DNA of 64,000 bases from NCBI RefSeq assembly GCF_016808095.1, contig NC_068973.1:27446077-27510076 (forward strand), read 5' to 3'. Made by a program: the position numbers and the translations under genes. Numbering within the stretch: position 1 is the stretch's first letter; the number at the start of each line of letters is the position of its first letter. Below are positions 35,853 to 50,340 of the stretch, piece by piece. Under the pieces are notes generated by a model that had not been told where the DNA came from, made no database searches, and saw nothing but the letters and a program-made list of their open reading frames with translations. Source of the DNA: Vigna angularis (lineage: Eukaryota; Streptophyta; Magnoliopsida; Fabales; Fabaceae).

Positions 35853-37430
35853 TTGAAACTTATAACTTCTCAAGCACGAAACTTAACCTTCAAGCTTATC
35901 TCAAAAACTCCTCATATTCCAAACTTTTCCTTACTAAAAGCCTTAACCTATGAAACTATTACTTTTGATGAACAAGTGGTTGTCTCTTTCAAAGAGGTAT
36001 ACTCATATGCCAAGAGAGTTAATTTGATCAATTCCACTATGAGCAAACCCATCAAATTGTTCTTGGAGAATTGGATGGATTTGAAAGAACTATGTTCATA
36101 TGACTTCAATGTTCATATCGATATTCATCATTGCTAAAGTACTTCGAGTGGGATACACATGTTCTCCCAGAGCTAGTTCTGCACCAATGTTGAATTACAC
36201 AATAGTCTAACCTTCAAAGTGATTGGCAAGGAAGTGAAAGTGAATATAACAACCATCGCACTAGCCATTGGTGCAGAAAGATACAACAACTTCTTCTACA
36301 AAGGGTGGGATTATCTCTGTGCCCACGAAGGGACTGTAGAACGACTCTTGTACCACATCAACTTCTTTAGACATCTTTTATAGGAAAGGATATCATTTAT
36401 CGACAAATACGCCCTACTACAAGGTGTTTAAGTGATAGCAAAAGGGACCACATCACTAAGCTTGTTAGATACGCCTTCTACCACTTGGTGACTGATGTGC
36501 CTTTCAACCTTCTACACCTCATCTACATCAACTTGATAAGGTCTATCAAGAACCTTCACAAAGATGTCTACTAATGCTACTATTAGTCTTTGATCCAGAG
36601 GATGGTTTCAAATCAAGGGATTGTTGAGCACATGTTATCTGTTGATGTTCCTCTACAAGTAAGAAACAATATTGTGTTGTATAGAGCATACAAAGGTTAA
36701 CACTTTGGCGTCACTAACCTCAAGTTGATGCACCTTTATGTTGATTTCAATAGGCTCTTATCCATTCCTCCTTTTGACGTTGTGAAGATTTTAAAGAAAA
36801 GAAAAGACAAACTTGCCCCTCCTCATATGAACGAAATGTTGAAAGAGATGCTAAGGTTGAAGAACTTTAGCTCAACACTGAAGGCCATCAACATAGAGAT
36901 CATCACGGGTCAATGCTTGAAAAGTCATGAAGGAAAGATACTCGAAGCAAAGGTGATAGCGTCTACTATTGATTTTGTTATGCCTAAGCTTGACGTAACG
37001 TCTAAATGCTCAAGCTCCTTGATGTTGAAGAATCAAGCCAAGAAGACCAAGGTGTCTTCTCCTATTGTACGCCTTGAAGAGTCCCAAGACTCTAATGATG
37101 GACTCGTTTTTAAGCGCCCTCGATAATCCATTGAAGCTGTTATTGTTGAACCTACTCCCAAGAAATTGAAAATAATCATTAGACACTATTTCCGAACAAC
37201 GTCTAAGGTCGTATCGTCGAGCTCAACTCATGTTCAAGTTGTTATTCATATTAGCTCTAATGACAACCTAGCTTTGCAAGCTCAACCCTCACTTTCACCC
37301 CTATCAAACAACTCCACCTAGACAATCCTTACTACCTCCACAATCGTCACGTACGAGAACACCTTCTCGTCAAACCACATCACCTCGCTAAAACACTCAT
37401 TTTCAACCTTTACCTTGTGAGGAGTGATTA
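35853..37430 (+). pseudogene. Decayed putative plant transposon protein
   Basis: Consecutive plus-strand frames broken by stops read as one protein. They include SLLKALTYETITFDEQVVVS near 35930, FKVIGKEVKVNITTIALAIG near 36210 followed by GAERYNNFFYKGWDYL, YAFYHLVTDVPFNLLHLIYI near 36475, MVSNQGIVEHMLSVDVPL near 36605, and a longer frame 36725-37126. The tail to 37430 is Ser/Thr/Pro-rich. The arrangement resembles the putative plant transposon protein family found in legume and other plant retroelements, whose biochemical role is unknown to me. At least four in-frame stops interrupt it. The family call is from memory and moderate. Confidence 0.5.
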
Positions 37431-37810
37431 AACTCGTTGTAATCTTTTCAAAGATTAGTAAAACTTATAAAAGTGTTTAAGAGATAACTAGACATAACTC
37501 ATATGGAAGTAAACTAGTATAAAAACAAGTCTTCTGTCTTGTTATCTTTTTAAAGATTTTCTAAACGCTTCTAAGAATCTTTAAATGTTCAACACTATCT
37601 GCTGACCATCTAATTCCTGCAAATAAGGTCTTAGACTAAATTGTGAAAAAAATTTAAACTCTATTTAACCTGTTTTCTAAATTTTACTTGTTATTTAAAA
37701 CAAAATTACATTAATATTTTTAGAAAATACTAAATATATAAATATCCATTTACTCTTATGTGAAATTACTAACATGTTAATCTATGTTTTTGTAATATAC
37801 GATAAAAATT

Positions 37811-39446
<1,636 letters not shown>

Positions 39447-39539
39447 TTTATCTTATCTATATTATTATTTTTATTTTGGTGACTTTTCATTTTTATTAAA
39501 ATTTATTATGGTTCTACAGTAACATGTATAAGTACATAC

Positions 39540-40010
39540 TCAAGAAACAATCTTTCCGCCTCTGGGTTGTTTTATGGTTCTTCTCTGAAACACGCATTTG
39601 CGCTCTTATGCTCTTATTGTTTTCGTCGAAATGGCATAAACACGAGACGCAGCCGCCACTGATGGGGTTCCCAAAACGCCCGCAATAAGGGAAGTTAGAC
39701 CCATTTCCTGCGTTAGCTGAACTTCCGAAAACCCTGACTCTGAATCTCTAAATCAGCAAACTCCGGCCCCTCACATAAATGGATGAACCCCTACATCCCA
39801 GCGTCAACATCGACGACGTGATTAACAACACAAGGGTCATCGCCGTCGTTGGCAGCCCTCAGCTGGTCGCAGGAAAAGGGGAGCGAGGGTTCTCCGGCGG
39901 CGTGTGGAAAACGTCTTCTTGGAGAGCAAAGTCATGTGAGGCAATTGCGCGAGGGTTTCGAGTCATCTGAGGCAAAGTCCAGGAGTCAAAACAAAAATAC
40001 AAAAACTGGC
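39540..40010 (+). other. GC-rich, gene-start-like segment, unidentified
   Basis: Unlike its surroundings this stretch is GC-rich and codon-like. A frame begins ATGGATGAACCCCTACATCC at 39779 and gives MDEPLHPSVNIDDVINNT, then RVIAVVGSPQLVAGKGERGF, stopping at 39970. It looks like a first exon or captured exon, but I recognise no family and see no continuing exon. A pyrimidine-rich leader precedes it. Confidence 0.35.
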
Positions 40011-41630
40011 GGTCCAACCCATTTTTAAATCCCAAATAAATAAATAAATAAATATAACGCAATGTCTAAATTTCCGTTTGTAATGTTGGTGTTATTTAAA
40101 GTTTTAGAAACATTATTCTCGCAAGTTTTAGCATGAAAATAATTAAATTGGGGCAAAACAGTTTAGTTTTTAGAAAATGAGGGTTTCATTTTAAATAATT
40201 CTGAAAGTATAGTATTCAGACTTTTGTATTTTTTTTCATAAGTTTTAATTAATAAAGAACAGTTAGAGAATCGTTTTTTAATTACTAATGAAAGTCACGT
40301 GCAAGACACGCTATTTAACTTTTAAGCCTATGCTGTCAAGTGGAACTGTAATTTCAAGCTTTCAATCTTATATGTGATGGTTAGTGTGGACTTTGAATTA
40401 GGATTTAGTCAGATTAATTACTGCAATGCTAAGTTTCTTACATTCAACACAATATGATGTTCAAAAAATAAGTAAATGATACCCTCACTTATGTATGCAT
40501 TATTAATATTTTCTTTCTTTATTTAAAGTTTGTCAATAAAAAAATTAGAGAACTTTCTCCCGTCTCCTACATTTTATTTTACGCGTAGTTTTTAAAATAC
40601 TTTTTCCTTCATTTATTTATACTTTAAATTTCTTATACATGTATTACTTGTTTTAAATAATATTTTTAATCATGAATATCGCTTCCTACATTATGCTTTT
40701 TCTCTATTATTTATCTAACTGTTATATTTGATTGTCTATAAAAAATAATAATTTAGTCAAGTAAAATATCGAAAAATGATATAATTTTAACTTTCATTTC
40801 TTAATTCATGGGTTGTGGTGTGGACCGACCTAACAAAGAACGATGTAGAAATAGAAATAATTTGAATTATTAGTTACGTTTGAGACCCTAATATACGCCA
40901 TTACAAGCTAGCAGACCTATAATTTCAGCAATAAACTAGCATGTGTATGCACGGGACTTTCCATTTTTATTTTTTCTAGAGAATTAATATAATTGTCATT
41001 ATATTTGTCTAAATTAATTTAAGGAATATATATTTAACTATTAAGTTTTATATAATAGAATTAGATATATGTGGATAACTCGTTTTAAAAATTATTTTGA
41101 TGGTCTCCTATCTTTAAACATGTGAAAGAATGATTAGAAATTAAAAAAAAAAGATAAGGAGCTCTGAAAGGAAGAAGTTCAAACAGACTGTGTAAATTAA
41201 AATAATAAAATTTACTTATAAAAAAATATATTTATATTTTAAATTTTAATGTTAAAATAATCGAATTTCATCTAAAACACGCTATTAATTTTAGAATACA
41301 ATTTTCTAAACTATTATAAATAGACATGTGTCAAAATTTTAAGTGAAGGTGAATTAAACTTTGCAAAAACAAAAAGTCGTTTTCTATTTCTCTTCAATTT
41401 ATTTATTTTTCTAAATTTTATAAAAATATTTTACATACTTAGACTTTGAATTTTGATCTAAATTTTTTTATGGGAGATTCTCATTATTATTTCATGCTTT
41501 CAACAAATTTTCACATTATTTGAAGTTCTTTTAAATATACTCTCACTTTTATCTTAAGTTTAGATACATATGATGTAAAGATTAACAAACAACAAACAAA
41601 AATGAAAGTTTATCAAAAATCCAAAATGAA
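40011..41630. other. Intergenic, AT-rich
   Basis: No gene or defined repeat apart from a short (AAAT)n run at about 40036-40054. Confidence 0.5.
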
Positions 41631-42577
41631 TTAACCTTGAAGGTGGATTCAACGTCGAAATAAATCATTGTTGCCGATGAGGGAGAAAAGAGAAAGCACT
41701 CATACTCCAAAGAGTACCTATGCACAAAATCAATCGGTCAAAAAACAAAATAAAATTATAACTAAAGTAATTAAGCAATGTGCATTTGTTTAAAATGAAA
41801 GAAAAATTACCTGTGTTGGTCACTAAAAGCTTCTTCATATAAGGGTTTGTGTAGAGAAAACAAACTCAAAAATGCAAAAAAAAGTCACGAATGAAGAAAA
41901 GAGCAACAACACAGAAAATGGAGAGAAAAACATAGAAAAAACAAATAAGAAATGTGCAAGATGCTTTGTTATTTTGCGAAATTTAACTCTAGAAACACAT
42001 ATTATCTTAATTATTTTATTAATCAAAACAATAAGGGTTCTATAGCCTTAATTTTACTAAGAACTGTTGCATAAAGCCTCTCGAAAAGAAATATATTTTC
42101 AGTGACAATTTTAAAATTTGTTTCAAACTTTATGCCTCAGTTCACAGTAAAATCAAAGCAAAAATAGTCTATGACACTGGTTTTCAAAACAACTAAGGTC
42201 ATAGAGCTGTCGGGCTTCCAATTGAAAAGTCAACCTGCAACATCAGGACCTTATGACAATGGCTCTGCATAGAACCGAAGCCATAGACCTTGTACAAAGC
42301 CTTTTTAGTTTCACAAGATCCTATGATAGGAATTTTGTAAATAATTGATGCCAAAGCTTCAGTTTGAAAAGGTATGGTTATTTGGCATCTTTTAGGCTTC
42401 AATTTTTGTTTAACTAAGGCCAAAAACAATGACTTCGATTTTTTAAGAATCAAGACCTATATGTTTGTAGAAATTGCAAAATTATCACCGTTCTTTTTTA
42501 TGGTTTGATTTTGTTGAAACTAAAGTATAATAGACACGTTAGGAACTCTTTTTTTTTTTCACTAGTGTCACCTCCTA
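41631..42577. mobile_element. Possible CACTA-type element end
   Basis: The segment ends TTTTTTTTTCACTAGTG (about 42575), the complement of a CACTAGTG terminus. The preceding 500 bp contain repeated motifs like AACTAAGGTCATAG, AACCGAAGCCATAGACC and AACTAAGGCC, resembling the subterminal repeats of the clearer CACTA element at 54605. The opposite terminus was not found, so the copy is probably truncated. The inner part (41640-42050) may be captured DNA. Confidence 0.4.
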
Positions 42578-43956
42578 ACAATGTTAATACTCATTTATAA
42601 AAAAGATTACATGATTTTAATTTAAACAAAACTCACGACAGGTAGTATTTTTTAAACTGCATATAACACAAATTTAACCATATTAAATTCATTTAACACT
42701 GAAACTTTATTACACCAAAAACAAATATTAAGATCAAAATAAATGAAAGCATACCAAAATGGTAATTAAAAAAAAATAATCAAAATGTTCAATTTTCAAA
42801 AACACAATAGTAACTAATTTTTCCATCTGCTTAAATAAAAATCGTTCTAATAAAATTTATAACCAACCCATACTATTAATTTATAAAGCTAATGATGCTT
42901 CATATTACTTTATAATGAATGAAACACTAGAGTAAAAGATAATTGAAAGCAAGTGCTTGGTTTCAACGTCAGTAGGTAATTAATAAAAAGTAATCAACAA
43001 AACATTAATAATTGGTCGCAAGCTACTTAAGAAGATCTCTATTTTATTTAAATAAACTCTTTATTAAATAATAGTTTATTCCTAACGCATATCTAAATTT
43101 TATATAGGTATCAACAAAGTATTCAGCCTATTAAAAGTGTATTTAGACTTTGGATGTATGTTTGACACGCCTTAACTTCAGTCTAACATTTACCTTTATA
43201 CTTGTCATTGTGTTCAAAGTGTGACTTCAATTTTTGGACCAAACTTTCATTAAAGAAGCTATTGGAATAACTTTTTACATCAATACTCATGTTATTTGTT
43301 CAGTGCGTATATCTTTCTTTAGTTTATGTTATATGAATCATTAAATCATTTAAGGATTCATATATGCACTGTATTTGAATTTCATGTTATCGTAGTTATT
43401 CATTAGTACGTTGCATTATACTATATGGTACAAATTTATGCTATTTATAATGGTAATTTATTTTTCATTTAATAAAAACAATTCGAAGGAAACAAACTCA
43501 ATGCTTAACTTTAGTACATAACATTATTATGATACGGTGGAAAAATAGTGACCAAGGACAAGTCTTTCTCATAATTCACAATTTCAAAATCAAAAACCCA
43601 AATAAATTAGACGTAAAATTTACTTTAATATAACGTGATAATTACTTTCGCTTTGCTATGATGACTGCCATAGATATTATTTATACAATTTTACAGAGTT
43701 AATATTAATTTTCATTTCTAATCTCGAAGACAGATGGCTGTATAATAACATGATAATTCAGTAATTATTTGTGATATATAAATACAAGTTTAGCATCAAA
43801 ATTATATTTACAAACTTTTTGACGATATGCTACGTACGGTGGGAGATAGGAGTGCGAGGGTAAAATATTTTGTTTATTTATACACTAAATGGCCTTGTTT
43901 TTGTGAGAAGGAATTTGTGAAATAACTAGATTTGACAGAAGTAAAAATCTAGAAGA
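42578..43956. other. Intergenic, 3' flank of the DUF688 gene
   Basis: AT-rich, no gene. The bases next to 43957 should include the 3' UTR of the minus-strand gene. Confidence 0.45.
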
Positions 43957-45798
43957 TCAAACAGTGTCGAATTTGGAAGCACATTTTTTCTGCGTTTGTT
44001 GCTTGCGTTTCCATGGGACCACTTGCTTAAAGCTTTCATAAATGCTTGCCTGCAGTTGTAAAATTATAATTAGATGATGAGATATCAACCTAACCCACCC
44101 ATTGCAACAGAGGACGATTAAATACACAGACGGTGCAGCTAAAAATAAAAATAAAATATCTAACCAACCAACATGGACGAACCAATTATGCAAGAATTTA
44201 TGTTCATAAGTCTCAGGATAATGTTCAACATTTCAACCAAGAGAAAATACTGTTCCTTCAAAATCACCTTTCATCATTGACTTGTATGATTTGCAAGATC
44301 TACAAAAGTATTATGATGGGGATGTTTTCAAAATGTTTTTTGTTTTTTCCAAAAGCCAACAAGAATTTCTCAATCGCAACTACTAGGAATATCTGAAAGT
44401 AGAAATAAATATATTGATACAGGTTTTTATATAATATTTTGACCCAACGTATATATTATTATTTTTATTAAATTTAGAGTATCTCAATATAATAAAAAAT
44501 AAATAATAAATCAATAGAAAAATAATATATGTATTGTATCAAATGTTCAGAAAAAGATCTGAATCAGAATATATTTTTCCATAAATTTATTATCTGTGTA
44601 CTGTAACAATTACACTTATTTGAGGTGTTTTTTAGTGGCGCAGGCAACGACACTGACGCTTTTTCTTCGGCCAGGTATAGTGAAAGTCCAGCCCAAATGT
44701 TGTTATCGTTTGACTGTTTTAATTTCTCGACTCAGAAAAAGTAACCAAATCTTTCCATTCTTGCGTAGTTGTAGGGTAAGGTACACTTATCTTAAGAAAA
44801 TCAAAGACGGAAAGTACTCTCAAAAATCGAAATCACTAACTTTTTTCTTACAGTGAAAATAAAAGACAATAAGCTTTTATAATTTCGGTGGCCTTATTTT
44901 AAGCCACCTATATAATATGATTAAAGCAAACATCAATATTTATATAGTCTTAGTCAAACAGCACTTTTCTCCATCAAAAATCATAATGCATACCTAATAC
45001 CTTAGCTGGCTCTGCTTTATGCATGCATGATTTGGATAACATGATCCTTTAGGCGACTAAAAAAAGTGATAAGTTGTTTAAACGTACACAACTATTCATA
45101 TTTATATTTATATATATTAAAGAAATTTGACACAATAATCCATGATTGAAAATATATAAAACAACATATACTGAATAAACGAAGAAAACTACAGTAAATA
45201 ATTTCCGGCAAGGGTAAAACGAAGCGATTGTCGATTTCAGAGTATGACTTACCCATAACTGTGACCTCTGCTTGGAGAGAGTCCAGAAGGTTCCTCTTCT
45301 GGGAACCCTTGTGATCTTCACGTTAGACATTGTAGTAGAAGAACAGTGAGGTGAAAAGTCAAAACTGCCCTCGCCGTCGTCGGTGGTAATCTTCTTGTAG
45401 CCGCCCCACCTCGAGGACCCAAAGTTGGAATTCCAGTAACCCCTGGGAGTCCTATAGGAGGTGGTGAAGGACACGGCGCGGCCCACGTAAGGCCCATCCA
45501 AGACGGTTGTAGGGGAAGGCCCGTCGACGTTGGTGTCCAACAAAAACAACAACCTCGGAGGCAGCTCCAGTGTTTTTTTAACACTGTTGTCGGGCTCCGA
45601 GTCGGTGTGGGAATACCTGGGCTTCCCCGGTGCTTCCTCCCACTTGAAAGGAACCGAAATCATGTTCTGCGGCGGCGACAGCGGAGGAGGAGTGTCCGCC
45701 GCCATGTTTGGCCGTGAGATCAAGAGAGGAAGCTTTGTCGGCGTGTAGGTTGGTTCGTGAACAAGATCACACTTGTTCTCGGAGTCTGACTCCATCAT
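43957..45798 (-). CDS. DUF688-type plant protein (two exons, 212 aa)
   Basis: Exon 1 is 45798-45253 (182 codons, donor TGG/GTAAGT). Exon 2 is 44049-43957 (acceptor AACTGCAG, then ASIYESFKQVVPWKRKQQ to the stop). The 1203-bp intron is in phase 0. The protein has a short acidic start, PTKLPLLISRP, then PQNMISVPFKWEEAPGKPR, the hallmark of DUF688-type proteins. LELPPRLLFL, aromatic/Gly patches (TPRGYWNSNFGSSRWGG) and a basic C-terminus follow. There is no signal peptide or membrane segment. The function of this plant-specific family is not known to me; the basic ends would suit a nuclear or peripheral role. Exon 1 is GC-rich and intact. The spliced C-terminus, rather than read-through into the intron, is supported by good splice sites and the matching frame. 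Confidence 0.75.
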
Positions 45799-45946
45799 TG
45801 GTTGCTGTTACTGATTCTCTCTCTCTTTCCAAGAGTGAGAGTGTGGAGGTAGCTAAGTAGCGTGGTGGTAGGGGCAGCTTGTGATGAGATAGTGAAGTGG
45901 GTCTGTGTGGTTTTATAGAGATGGAAACTTGTCATTGAGTTAATTG

Positions 45947-45951
<5 letters not shown>

Positions 45952-45980
<29 letters not shown>
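45952..45980. repeat. (GA)n tract upstream of the DUF688 gene
   Basis: About 14 GA units, roughly 155 bp upstream of the minus-strand start codon. On the gene's strand it reads (CT)n, common in plant core promoters and 5' UTRs and able to bind GAGA-type factors. Confidence 0.8.
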
Positions 45981-45986
<6 letters not shown>

Positions 45987-48349
45987 TTTATGTTCATTGT
46001 GGTTGTTATGGAGAAGTATAAGGAGTGTAATATGGTCCTTTGAAAAGTCATGGAGATGACATAAATTACGTGTGTTTGGTTTGCGACCTAGTTGTGGACT
46101 TTTTGGTAGTAAAGATGAGAAGTATAGAAAAAGGAAAAGAACAAGTCACACTCTATTCTACCCCAATTGTAGGGTAACCGCAGGTACCACTTGATGCAAA
46201 TCTTCACTCTCTCCTTCATAATTCACCATACTCACATCACTACATCATTTTCACCATTTCCATATACAATTCACCTTAATAACTTTCACTTTAAAAAAAA
46301 AAATTAAAATTGTAATTAAATATTAAAAATAATATTTACTTTCAACACTCAAAATACTACATCTATGATTTTTTTTTATAAAGTCAAAATACTACATTTA
46401 TTCACATGTTTTATCCTTTTGGATAGGTTAATCCATAAACGTGAGTGACAACTTCCTTGATACATATTTTATTATTGACTAAAATTTGTCAAAGGTTTAA
46501 AATTAAAATAGAAAAAGTAATTAAGAAGCAAAATCCATATAAATTATATTTTTAATAATATTCATGAATAATAAAAAATAATATTTGTGGGTGTATAATT
46601 AGTGTATCTCCATTTCTTTATTTAAATGTGTTTTGTCCTTGTGTTGAAATAGTAAACATGAAAGTGAATTATGAAGACTGTAAGATACATTATCATGAGG
46701 TTTGGTTAGGCACATCTTCCTAAAGATGAGTTAGCTAGATACGTATATTGAGGAGTTTTATTTTCTTTTAATATCTGTTTCGTACACCTCAATAATATTA
46801 TATGATTTAGATCTTTCCGCAATTTATTACAAGTTGCGCTTAAAAGGAACAATAATTCTAATGAAAAACATACTACATTAAATTAATAAATTAAGTATCA
46901 ATATATTTATTTTTAGCATGCACTGAGAATCTAAACAGAAGTTGCACTTTTATATATTTTTTGAGTTAGAAGGAAGAGACGTGGACAAATTCTATTTGAT
47001 ACATTTTACAAACAAGAGTTTTATTCTTAATGTGCATAAAGACTGAATGCCATTATTATGAGAGAAGCTTGTCAAAACGAAATGGCCACTGGCAGAGTCA
47101 AAGAAAAGAACATGCCTTTATGATGAAGTAGAAATGAAAAAAAAAAAAAAGAAAACATTTATGAAAGAAAGAAAAAGAATAAATTAAAATTTATGCTAAT
47201 TATTCATTTGATCTGGGGGCTGTAAAGGAGTTTTTATTTTTTTATTGTTGATCCCAGAATCTTTTGAGGTAATTTTCTAAATACTTTACATTCTCCATGA
47301 ATAAGATTTGGGATATGAAGACAATGAATGTGTTTTTTCTTTTAAAATGGGATAAAATTAATTTTAAATTATTAAGCATAATGCAATGCACACGATTCTA
47401 TACATCTAAAATTATATAATAATTAAAAGGTATATATATTACAAAAAGAATTGATGGAAGGTACGTGACATAAACACTAGCCAACTAGGAAAAAAAGTTG
47501 GATCCGACAAAAAAAAAGTTCCAGCTCATAAAAGTTGTAAAGGAAACAAAAGGAAGGGATAAGAGAATACCAATGCACTAATACTAGGTCCTTTTCACTC
47601 TATCTTGTTTGGCACCATTATTTTATATATATAAAGATATTATCTGTTAAAATAAAGTTGCATGATAAATAAAATGACGATTTGAAAATTATATAAAAAT
47701 ATAAACTTGATTTTTTTATATTTCTGAAAAGTGGTTTAATTTATAGAAGTTTTTATTTAGTTAAATTTATTTTTTGAATAACAAAGTTATTGAAATTTTC
47801 GTTTTATAAATTTCTCATTAATTGGTGCGAATTGATCCTACACATGATCATAACAACAATGAGATAATAAAGACTCCATCGTGAAATTAACTTTATTTTC
47901 TTTTTTCTCTCTATTTATGTAGAAAGACCACTTACTAATTTTATTTCTTTCATTACATTTGTTATGTTTTGATGGTTTATTATTGAAACCATGGTTCTCA
48001 CGCGATGGCCAAAAAATGTTTTTGATGGAATTTTATTATTTTAAAATACATCAATCATTTTTATATTAATTTTAGTCTTCCTTATTTCATTCATTTTAAA
48101 TGTTTATTTTTTTTTAACTTTTATTCTGTATTTGGTTTTCTTTTTCTTGTTTTTATTGTAGGAATTAAAGTGGGTTTTAATAAAATTCCGAAAAAGAAAG
48201 CATGATAGACCAAATAATTGTGCAAGAAGTTGAGAATGAATTAGGATACAAATAATAGTAACTATAAGACTAAATAAAGTGATTGGAATCTTCTAGAGTT
48301 AAAACTGAATTCGGAAAGATTAATTATCATATGGTACAAAAATAATTAT
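45981..48349. other. Upstream and intergenic DNA, no gene recognised
   Basis: AT-rich. Nothing coding or repetitive could be supported. Confidence 0.45.
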
Positions 48350-48907
48350 TTTTAATTAAGGTTGGGAATATCTGTTTATCAATTTCATATTTATGTCATT
48401 AAATTTTGATTCTTGCTCAAAACATTTTATGGTTGTTGTTGATCCTGAAATTGTTTCTGAAAAATGTTGTACGACTGGAGCTTGATATGTACCAAATAAT
48501 TGCGCTGGTTTCCTTGCAGATGAAGAATAGTATCGCTGCATTTATATTTTTTCCCCTATGAACATGAGAAATATATGTGATAAAATTATGTGCTCTTTTA
48601 ACACTAAATAAATGAGGAAATCAGGCACAATGAAAATAAAACAGAGGGAATGAAAGTCAGAATCAATTCACTTGGTGACATCTGCAGTTCTTGTTGCTGA
48701 ATAATGTATTTCAGACATTATCTATAAAACTCCCTGGTACAATATGCATGCTGCCATTACATGAATCAATACTATAAAGACCTGCCATACCGCTTGAGAA
48801 ATTACAACAATATTTCCCAAGATTTGAATCGAATTAAGGGTAATTCCCCATATCATTCTAAAAAACAGCATTATAAACATATATGACATCCCAATTTGAC
48901 ATATCAT
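48350..48907 (-). pseudogene. ABCC (MRP-type) transporter fragment, two exon pieces
   Basis: Minus strand, 48865-48734: SIQILGNIVVISQAVWQVF and VMAACILYQ. Minus strand, 48535-48356: QRYYSSSARKPAQLFGTYQA, then VVQHFSETISGSTTTIKCF and NDINMKLINRYSQP. These match the second transmembrane domain of plant ABCC transporters, in the right order across the expected intron. The first piece ends CCAG/GGAGTT, so the donor GT has become GG, and no further exons or nucleotide-binding domains are present on either side. It is a dead fragment of a vacuolar-type conjugate transporter gene. Confidence 0.75.
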
Positions 48908-50115
48908 ATTTCAATAATTATATATTTTTCAGAAATAAATTAATATTAAAAGAAATTATATAGGCATACGATAATTATATATATCAATGATTTTTATTAT
49001 ATAATACATAATTTTATAAAACAGACAAGTCAACAAAACAGTTTTAAGTACAAATCGATTTGTATCCATCAGGTAAGCATACGACATTACTTTTAATGGA
49101 ACTCAGATTTTAAAGGTTCGGGCAAGGTCTCCAAGGGCCAATTAAAGGCAATCACAATATATATACACTGAAAATTTGAAATCAATTGAGGTGAAAATAA
49201 AGATGTAACGTATGGTTTGAGAAGAGTACAGTAGTGATGGTTATGGGTAGTATAGGAGTTGAGGAAGATACATGACTAAGCTTTCGTTTTCAAATTTCTC
49301 CATCGTAATAAATCTGACAACTATTTATATAGTGAATTCCCTCCTTCAATTTCGTTTAGATTGATTTTTTAGCGAGTTCAAAATATAAATGGTATAATAT
49401 AGCACCGACAGGTATCAGTTGGATGCCGAAACTACAACATCTTTCATCTTCCTGAGAACTTAATGGCTGGAACCACTTGCAGTAGAAGTGTTGAACCGAC
49501 AGGGAACATGTCTATTGATTCATGCTTGACAACCTAGTCCATCGTCACCATTATCTCCCAATCTCATGCTGCACTCCATATATGCATGCATGCATGCTTG
49601 TTTTTATGATTTGAAAAGTTCTGCAGAAGATTATGATAGTGAAGCAGCCCAACTGTAACAGCACCAAGCTTAAACATTTTAATGAGTGCACTGTTAAAGG
49701 TAGAATGAATGAAGAAAATGTTAAAAGTCTAATTAGGGCTAAGGGCAGAGTGGTATTTCTTCAGGTTGTTAGAATCTCTCAGATGTGTTTCTCTGTTTTG
49801 TGACGTGTATGGAAACTACTATATGTATGAGATATTTTTCATGAATAAAGGAAGTAAGAATTATCCAACACCTTTTTCTTTATTTTGTTTTCTATTGGAG
49901 GAAGTCTAACCTGTAAAATAGGCATTGCACTATGTTAGATATTTCAGAAATCCAAAACATTTAACTTGTGATTCTGAAAGTCATGATCTAAATTTTCCAT
50001 ACAATCATGCATAGTGTCGATCCAATCTCAAGATTTTTGAAAGGCTATTCACATATTCAGATTCAGTTATATGTACAGCAGCTTACCACTCTGACTAGTC
50101 ATTGTTATAGCCTTG
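48908..50115. other. Intergenic between gene fragments
   Basis: AT-rich with a (TGCA)n run near 49583-49596. No coding sequence recognised; in particular I found no upstream CNGC exons here. Confidence 0.4.
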
Positions 50116-50335
50116 TCATTGATGCATGTTGGTCTGGCCTTTTTCCAGAGAAACTGTTTTGTCAATAACCCTTGGTAATTCAAAATATTTAGGTATCTCA
50201 AGAGGGGCGATCGGATGGATTTTAAGACAATCCTTGAAAAGTAAATCAACATCATTTATTTTTGGAAGCTTTGAAGATGTAGTTGATTTTCCATGTAATA
50301 TTTTAGCAACAACTAAATCTTTCTTTTGCATGAAC
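50116..50335 (-). pseudogene. Possible cytochrome P450 fragment
   Basis: The minus-strand frame reads KLPKINDVDLLFKDCLKIHP followed by IAPLEIPKYFELPRVIDK. This resembles the P450 K-helix region (LPYLxAxxKETLRLHPxxPLLxPR), with Glu and Arg of the ExxR motif replaced by Asp and Lys. The haem-binding loop and everything else are missing. The fragment directly abuts the CNGC exon on the opposite strand. The identification is tentative. Confidence 0.35.
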
Positions 50336-50340
50336 GGAAA

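Noticed and set aside
44596..44856. 86-aa plus-strand frame inside the DUF688 intron
   Set aside because: No recognisable domain, and it lies in the intron on the opposite strand without gene-like context.
49583..49600. TGCATGCATGCATGC run as a seed-type RY regulatory element
   Set aside because: It is a short simple repeat with no gene start nearby; CATGCA motifs are common by chance in such runs.
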